From: Alphaproteobacteria bacterium
Lineage (GTDB): Bacteria > Pseudomonadota > Alphaproteobacteria > RF32 > CAG-239
DNA length: 42,454 bases
Assembly (NCBI GenBank): GCA_017475525.1
Contig: JAFVFH010000048.1
Location: forward strand, 1-42,454
Direction of reading: 5' to 3'
The notes under the pieces were generated by a model. That model had not been told where the DNA came from. It did no database searches and saw only the letters and a program-made list of their open reading frames with translations. Position 1 is the first letter of the stretch. Every line of letters begins with the position of its first letter. Of the stretch, positions 40,450 through 42,454 are shown piece by piece. A program made the position numbers and the translations under genes.

Positions 40450-41787
40450 ATGATTCAAAATTTAACACAAGGCAAACCCGCCAAACTGATTTTGCTCTTT
40501 TGCTTGCCGCTTCTTATCGGCAATCTCTTTCAACAGCTCTATAACATTACCGATGCTTTGATCGTGGGCAGACTTTTAGGCGTCAACGCTTTAGCATCAG
40601 TTGGTGCCACCGCGCCGATTTTCTTTGTTTTTTTGCTTATTTCGTTTGGTTTTGCCGGCGGTTTAACGGTCATCACCGCGCAACGCTTCGGTGCCGGCGA
40701 CATTAAAGGCGTCCGCTCGTCCATCACACATGCTTTTCGCGCTTGTGCCGTTTTGTGTTTTTTGATGACGTTTATTTTGGTCTGTTGCCTCAAACCGATT
40801 TTGCGCCTGATGAACGTTCCGCATGAGATAGAAAAAGATGCCTACACTTTTATGAGCATATTGTCTTTTTCTCTTGTCGTCATGGTTTTTTATAACCTCT
40901 TGTTCGGTATTGTGCGTGCGCTCGGTGACAGCAAAACACCTCTTTATTTTTTGATATTTTCAACGCTTTTGAACATTGTGTTCAACTTTGCGCTGATATA
41001 TTTTTTCAAATTCGGCATCGCCGGTTCTGCTTTAGGCACACTTCTTGCCGTCAGCGTTGCTTTTGTTCTGTGTAGCGCTTATGTTTACCGAAAATACCCT
41101 GTTTTGCACCTTCAAAAAACAGATTGGCTTTTTGATTCACACATGCTCAAATCTCAGCTTTATGTTGCGCTTCCGATGTCTGTTCAATTTTCGGTTTTAT
41201 CTTTAAGCATGATGGTCATCCAAGCCGCGTGCAATTCTTTCGGGCCCGATGTGATTGCCGCCTTCACAGCGGCGCTGAGGATTGAGCAACTTGCCACCCA
41301 ACCTTTGCTTGCTTTAGGCATTGCCATGGCAACATATTCGGCGCAAAACTGGGGTGCGGGCAAAATTTCCCGAATCCGTCAAGGGGTGCGTTTAACGGCT
41401 GTTTGGTCGTTTATTTTGAGTGTTTTCATGTCGCTTGCCGTACGTTATGTCGGACGTGATATGATTTCCATTTTTTTGGCTCAAGATAATAACTTCATCA
41501 TCGAAACGGGAAAAACATATCTTTCCATCAGCACACTGTTTTATTTTTTCTTAGGGCTTATTTTTATTTTTCGTAACACCCTGCAGGGTATGGGCAAGGC
41601 CGTCATTCCTTTGATTGCGAGCCTGACCGAGCTTTTTGTGCGCTCCGTGGCAGCTGTTTACCTTGCAAAAATTTTAGGTTATAAAGGCATTTTTTACGCC
41701 TCACCGATTGCGTGGGTAGGCGCCATGATTGTTGTCACAACCGGCTATATTTTAACCATCAGAAACTTAAAAAAGGACTTCAAATGA
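40450..41787 (+). CDS. MATE family efflux transporter
   Basis: A 445-aa exporter with twelve predicted helices. It starts with LTQGKPAKLILLFCLPLLIGNLFQQLYNITDALIVGRLLG, the first MATE repeat signature, followed by ALASVGATAPI, and the second repeat with QLATQPLLALGIAMATYSAQNWGAGK. MATE proteins expel cationic drugs or metabolites using sodium or proton gradients; the substrate is unknown. ATG 40450 is favoured because GGAAAAAG precedes it and the first helix follows directly. It overlaps the NUDIX gene as ATGA. Confidence 0.93.
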   Translation: MIQNLTQGKPAKLILLFCLPLLIGNLFQQLYNITDALIVGRLLGVNALASVGATAPIFFVFLLISFGFAGGLTVITAQRFGAGDIKGVRSSITHAFRACAVLCFLMTFILVCCLKPILRLMNVPHEIEKDAYTFMSILSFSLVVMVFYNLLFGIVRALGDSKTPLYFLIFSTLLNIVFNFALIYFFKFGIAGSALGTLLAVSVAFVLCSAYVYRKYPVLHLQKTDWLFDSHMLKSQLYVALPMSVQFSVLSLSMMVIQAACNSFGPDVIAAFTAALRIEQLATQPLLALGIAMATYSAQNWGAGKISRIRQGVRLTAVWSFILSVFMSLAVRYVGRDMISIFLAQDNNFIIETGKTYLSISTLFYFFLGLIFIFRNTLQGMGKAVIPLIASLTELFVRSVAAVYLAKILGYKGIFYASPIAWVGAMIVVTTGYILTIRNLKKDFK

Positions 41788-42230
41788 AACAAGCTTCACT
41801 ATCGATTATTAAAGACATCAAAAACAACCGCTTTTTAATGATACGCCACCATCGTGGCATCAACAAAGGCTTTGTCAACTTCCCCGGTGGCAAAAAGGAA
41901 GAAACGGACGAAGATATGGAAGCCTGCGTCAAGCGCGAAACAAAAGAAGAAACAGGGCTCACGATTTTGAACCCCCGATATGTCGGTGATATGGAATTTC
42001 CGACCATGGACATCAAGGTCTATGTCTATATTTCAACAGCGTTTGAAGGCACACTTTGCCCCAAAAAAGATGAGGTTGATGTTTTCTGGCAACCGGCAGA
42101 TGATATTCCGTATGAAAAAATGCGCACGGCAGATGCCGACTTTTTGCCTGAAATTTTATCCGGCAAAACAGTTCATAAACGCTATTTTTATAACCCCGAC
42201 GGCAGTTTGGAAAAAATTGAGGAAATATAA
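41784..42230 (+). CDS. NUDIX hydrolase (MutT/MTH1-like)
   Basis: A 148-aa hydrolase of nucleoside diphosphate-linked compounds. The NUDIX box is complete: GGKKEETDEDMEAC then VKRETKEETGL (G-x5-E-x7-REVxEExGU pattern). Before it stand LMIRHHRGINKGFVNFPGGK and after it VYVYISTAFEG and DEVDVFWQPADDIPY. The pattern resembles 8-oxo-dGTP-type hydrolases, but the substrate is not certain. AAAGGA stands 6 nt upstream, and the ATG overlaps the MATE stop. Confidence 0.92.
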   Translation: MKQASLSIIKDIKNNRFLMIRHHRGINKGFVNFPGGKKEETDEDMEACVKRETKEETGLTILNPRYVGDMEFPTMDIKVYVYISTAFEGTLCPKKDEVDVFWQPADDIPYEKMRTADADFLPEILSGKTVHKRYFYNPDGSLEKIEEI

Positions 42231-42239
42231 CTTTCCTCC

Positions 42240-42454
42240 TTAGTGCCCTTATTCCCCCTTGCGTTCAGAATGAACGCTTCAGAGGGGGGAGGTTTGAAAG
42301 GGGGTGTCTCTATCGAATCCTCCCCCAGAAAAAGGAAGGTATGGTGGGGGTGACTTTATTGAATCCTCCCCCTCAGCGCCTTTGGCGCGAAACCGAGGGG
42401 GGAGGTACGGAGGGGGTGACTTTATCGAATCCTCCCCCTGAGCGTCAGCGGTGA
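42240..42454. repeat. CCTCCCCC...GGGGAGG palindromic array running to window end
   Basis: At least three units follow the NUDIX gene, with linkers CTCTATCGAA and TTTATTGAA. One has an inner perfect hairpin GCGTTCA/TGAACGC. Another has AGCGCCTTTGGCGCG, identical to the unit at 38299-38340 apart from single bases. The array is cut by the window end, so its full size is not known. Confidence 0.75.

Overview
The window looks like a chromosomal segment of an AT-rich, uncultured, probably host-associated alphaproteobacterium. The taxonomic signals are: an alphaproteobacterial Mic60 (mitofilin) homologue and a HemY-like TPR protein divergent from tsaD; the alphaproteobacterial addB-addA recombination pair; a separate F0 operon with both b' and b subunits (no F1 genes here); a dciA (DUF721)-DsbA-like pair; and a membrane pyrophosphatase. 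No rRNA or tRNA gene, CRISPR array, prophage or intact insertion sequence was seen.

Layout. 1-240: a palindromic repeat and a candidate promoter. 289-10760 (+): a type IVb pilus (R64/TCP-like) operon encoding a membrane-anchored OmpA-like protein, a TcpQ/PilL-type lipoprotein, a PilN secretin, PilO, PilP, the PilQ ATPase, PilR and a PilS-like pilin; no prepilin peptidase is present. 10763-11598 (-): a frameshifted HD-domain gene. 11599-12449: about 850 bp with no convincing gene, but with hairpins, a palindrome cluster and a 16-bp direct repeat bounding about 0.58 kb. 12450-16151 (-): mic60, hemY and an ADP-dependent sugar kinase. 16252-17951 (+): tsaD and nth. 18118-18429 (-): trxA. 18566-26669 (-): aroK-rph-rdgB-addB-addA, coupled by stop/start overlaps. 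26756-31417 (+): a 45-aa membrane microprotein, xerD-like recombinase, dciA, DsbA-like protein, then atpI-B-E-F'-F. 31887-37565 (-): H+-pyrophosphatase, an exported ankyrin protein, a DUF4105 protein and a DUF3015 protein. 37810-38283 (+): greA behind an attenuator-like leader. 38284-42454: an accessory stretch with palindromic repeats, a Cys-rich microprotein, a tandem pair of structured RNAs, an unknown gene, a shortened chloramphenicol-acetyltransferase-like protein, a MATE exporter and a NUDIX hydrolase.

How the genes work together. The pilus genes supply an outer-membrane secretin, alignment proteins, motor and platform for a type IVb pilus or pilus-like secretion machine. aroK to addA is a mixed housekeeping operon (shikimate pathway, RNA 3' trimming, nucleotide sanitation, double-strand-break repair). 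The F0 sector and the pyrophosphatase, convergent neighbours, both act on the proton gradient. Mic60 and HemY are envelope proteins, and an unusual ADP-dependent kinase is co-transcribed with them.

The strongest candidate for something undescribed is the tandem RNA at 39061-39533. Two roughly 195-nt units each have their own promoter-like sequence and intrinsic terminator. Differences between the copies include four compensatory base-pair changes. The predicted stems cross as a pseudoknot, and a 5' loop is perfectly complementary to the terminator loop. I could not match this RNA to a family by eye.
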